From contig NZ_CP006880.1 of NCBI RefSeq assembly GCF_000816845.1, forward strand, positions 1,240,001 to 1,304,000: a DNA stretch of 64,000 nt. The letters run 5' to 3'. The translations under genes were made by a program, and so were the position numbers. Position 1 is the stretch's first letter; each line of letters opens with the position of its first letter. The stretch comes from Rhizobium gallicum bv. gallicum R602sp (GTDB lineage Bacteria > Pseudomonadota > Alphaproteobacteria > Rhizobiales > Rhizobiaceae). This document shows, piece after piece, positions 62,128 to 64,000 of the stretch. The notes under the pieces were generated by a model. The model was not told the origin of the DNA and did not search any database. It saw only the letters and a program-made list of their open reading frames with translations.

Positions 62128-62761
62128 GTGAAACTCTCTACTACGCCCCCGGAACCTGTGCGCTATCTCCCCACATCGTCGCCCTGGAAGCACGACGAGT
62201 TACGCTCGAACTTGGAGCGGGTGGATATCCGAAAGACGCCACACCTGAGCGAAGCGGGTGTGGATTTCGTGACAATCAATCCCAACCTCTACGCTCCGGT
62301 TTTAGAGTTCGACGACGGCTCGGTTCTTACCGAGGGTGTCGCCATCATCCAGTTTCTTGCCGACCTCAAGCCGGATGCCGGTCTGGTTCCGGTGCTAGGC
62401 TCGCCAGAGCGATATCGCTTCCAGGCCTGGCTGAATTTTATCGCGACCGAGCTTCACAGAATTTACAGCCCCTTGCTGTTTTCACCGTGAATATGGAACT
62501 CAGGCGCAGGACGTATCGCTCAGGAAGATCGCCGAGCGTCTTGATTTCGTCGAGAATCATCTTGCCAGGAGCGGACCCTTCCTGTTGGGCGACCGATTTA
62601 CTGCCGCGGACGCCTACCTCTTCACCGTCGCCGGCTGGTCCGATTTCACCAAGGTCGATCTCATCGCTTTCCCGCGTCTCGGCGACTTCATGGCCCCCGC
62701 CGGTGCGCGCCCGACAGTTCGGGCAGCGATGACAGCCGAAGGAATGCAGGTGGCGGCCTGA
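62128..62761 (+). pseudogene. Decayed glutathione S-transferase
   Basis: The gene begins at a GTG with AAAGGAG upstream, then loses frame in the fourth codon through a two-base gain (CTCTCT). YYAPGTCALSPHIVALEA follows in another frame. One extra G near 62214 brings it back to ERVDIRKTPHL, PVLEFDDGSVLTEG and WLNFIATELH in the first frame. A stop at 62490 follows a third shift, after which the C-terminal helices continue as RLDFVENHLA, LLGDRFTAADAYLFT and RPTVRAAMTAEG. This is a beta-class GST in ruins, with at least three frameshifts. Confidence 0.88.
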
Positions 62762-62836
62762 AAAGGCGAGCATCCAATCCTCCAGTGTTAGTTGAGTTAA
62801 ATCACTTAAGTGTCTCGAAATAGAAGGAGACTGTCT

Positions 62837-63262
62837 ATGGGCGCCCCATCCCCTGAACTCTGCAACCTCTGGCTCGCCCGCGCTTTCAACGCTCATGATG
62901 TCGAAGCGGCGGCGGCGATGTATCATCCGGAAGCCTCCATCATCGAGGTCGATGAAGTCCACGGCGGGACCAAGATTGCCCGCGGGGCCGATGGCATCCG
63001 CCGTACCATGGCTGCCTATATCGGCCTCAAGCCGCACATGGATGTTGTCACCCACCACACCACGATCGCCGGAGATTTTGCCATGACCCGTTCGCAGTGG
63101 CTCATCAAGGGCATAAACGACGACGGCCAACCGACCGGAGTGCATCACCACGGCATGGAAGTTCACCGCCGGCTACCCGATGGAACCTGGGTGTTTTACA
63201 TTGATCATCCATTTGGAGCCGATCCGGGCTGGGCCGCCGACGCACCCCCGCATACTGAGTAG
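62837..63262 (+). CDS. SnoaL-like/NTF2-fold protein
   Basis: The protein (141 residues) has the pattern of an NTF2-like fold: NLWLARAFNAHDVEAAAAMYHPEASII at the start, then DGIRRTMAAYIGLKP, and strands ending in DGTWVFYIDHPFG. The ATG at 62837 has AAGGAG 7 nt upstream. Such proteins are small isomerases, hydrolases or binding proteins, or have unknown function. It appears intact although its upstream neighbours are decayed. Confidence 0.8.
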   Translation: MGAPSPELCNLWLARAFNAHDVEAAAAMYHPEASIIEVDEVHGGTKIARGADGIRRTMAAYIGLKPHMDVVTHHTTIAGDFAMTRSQWLIKGINDDGQPTGVHHHGMEVHRRLPDGTWVFYIDHPFGADPGWAADAPPHTE

Positions 63263-63718
63263 GATGCGTGCCCCATGAACCTCAAGCCGCTACAGACGTG
63301 CCGCCTTGAGCAGCCAAATCAGATATGGGCCCGCCAATCAGCTGCAAAGAGCCATATGGGAACCTAATGGGATAGATGGGGACGCGCGGCGCAGATCAAA
63401 ACGGTAGCACCGATGAGGATGCTCGTGGCAAGCTGATGCGCCGGTTTCGGGAAGCCCATCAATCTCGCAAAATGCGGAGCGACCTCCAGACCGGCAATCG
63501 GATTGCCGGTCACGCGCTGCATGATGAAATCTGCAGCCACCAGCATCGCCCCCCGCTGCGCGCCCGCGGCTGTAGTGCGCGGCAGGCGAAACGGCAGTAG
63601 GTCAGAGATGAGTCATGATAGCCTTTCTTGCAACGAGCATTTCATGTCGACAACAGCGCCGATGGGCAACAGAAACCGGGCGCACAAGCGCTGCGCGATA
63701 GGTTTCATGTCGACCGTG
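63263..63718. other. No confident gene; one doubtful minus-strand frame
   Basis: A minus-strand frame (63364-63546, MLVAADFIMQRVTG to ICAARPHLSH) has protein-like composition and a hydrophobic stretch, and is open a little further upstream without a start. It has no ribosome site and I recognise no family. It could be the end of a broken gene. The rest shows nothing. Confidence 0.35.
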
Positions 63719-64000
63719 TCAAAGCCCGTAAAATCGCTCACCGTTTGACGCCCAGATCTTTTGCTGGTCGGCGGCGGGCAGGCTCTTCATGGCGCGATCG
63801 AGCGTCTCGATCCAGCGGCTGTAATCCGCGACGAGATTGACGACAGGCCAGTCGCTGCCGAAGACGAGGCGATCGGGTCCGAAAATGTCGAACACCGTCT
63901 CGAGATAAGGTTGAAGCCGCTCCGGCGTCCAATCCGGCCCGTCCTCGGTCACGATACCGGAGATCTTGCAATGTACATGGTCGAGATCACGGAAGCGTTC
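63719..64000 (-). CDS. Amidohydrolase family protein (partial, C-terminal end)
   Basis: The minus-strand frame is open to the window edge and ends at 63719. It shows HCKISGIVTEDG, YLETVFDIFGPDRLVFGSDWPVVN and KIWASNGERFYGL, the C-terminal part of an amidohydrolase-2 TIM barrel, with the last metal-ligand Asp in GSDWP. These enzymes include lactonases acting on sugar lactones such as fucono-lactone; the substrate cannot be told from this part. Confidence 0.9.
   Translation of the reverse strand, partial: ERFRDLDHVHCKISGIVTEDGPDWTPERLQPYLETVFDIFGPDRLVFGSDWPVVNLVADYSRWIETLDRAMKSLPAADQQKIWASNGERFYGL

Overview
The window reads as Rhizobiaceae DNA, most likely Rhizobium: high GC, many ATGA-type overlaps inside operons, ABC transport operons under LacI and LysR family regulators, an aerobic cob cluster, HmrR-type copper control, and a DUF1612 (RHE_PE00001-type) gene of the kind carried on rhizobial plasmids and chromids. 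cob, hut and cyd operons next to such a gene suggest a chromid or large plasmid, but no repABC, rRNA or tRNA is visible, so this is inference.

Layout. 1-1822: end of an ABC importer operon (binding protein plus partial permease). 2106-4312: four small genes, one behind a possible general-stress (EcfG) promoter. 4389-6604: LysR regulator divergent from an aldo/keto reductase. 6621-12792: six-gene sugar uptake and catabolism operon on the minus strand, with a tandem LacI-type operator and a LacI-family gene (13202-14245) divergent from it. 14450-18760: possible leader peptide, DUF1127 protein, second LacI regulator, Bcr/CflA exporter with divergent TetR, and a single-domain response regulator. 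19068-26617: alpha-2-macroglobulin and penicillin-binding protein 1C as a coupled pair. 26691-32203: treY, then a copper P-type ATPase behind a CueR/HmrR-type promoter, and hmrR. 32200-34769: wrecked toxin-antitoxin genes, then ECF sigma factor, anti-sigma factor and Bax-inhibitor-1 protein.

34895-43357: DUF1612 gene, then the histidine utilisation genes hutC-hutF (minus) divergent from hutI-hutH-hutU-hutD (plus), with a HutC-type palindrome between them. 43591-50635: cobM, L, K, J, I, H, G, F, which together cover precorrin-2 to hydrogenobyrinic acid by the oxygen-dependent route; cobK lies on the opposite strand inside the cluster. 50661-52235: DUF2938 membrane protein and a DHDPS-family enzyme. 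52625-59519: GbsR/MarR-type regulator with its own palindromic operator, then cydD, cydC, cydA, cydB and cydX for a cytochrome bd oxidase. 59662-60725: a small unknown gene behind a good sigma-54 promoter, and a TerC family protein. 61020-62761: decayed LysR regulator divergent from a decayed glutathione S-transferase. 62837-64000: SnoaL-like protein and the end of an amidohydrolase.

No phage, CRISPR array or intact insertion sequence was seen. The points most worth following up are the sigma-54 driven unknown gene, the ECF/anti-sigma/BI-1 operon placed against toxin-antitoxin debris, the antisense-nested cobK, and the small ORF ahead of the DUF1127 gene.
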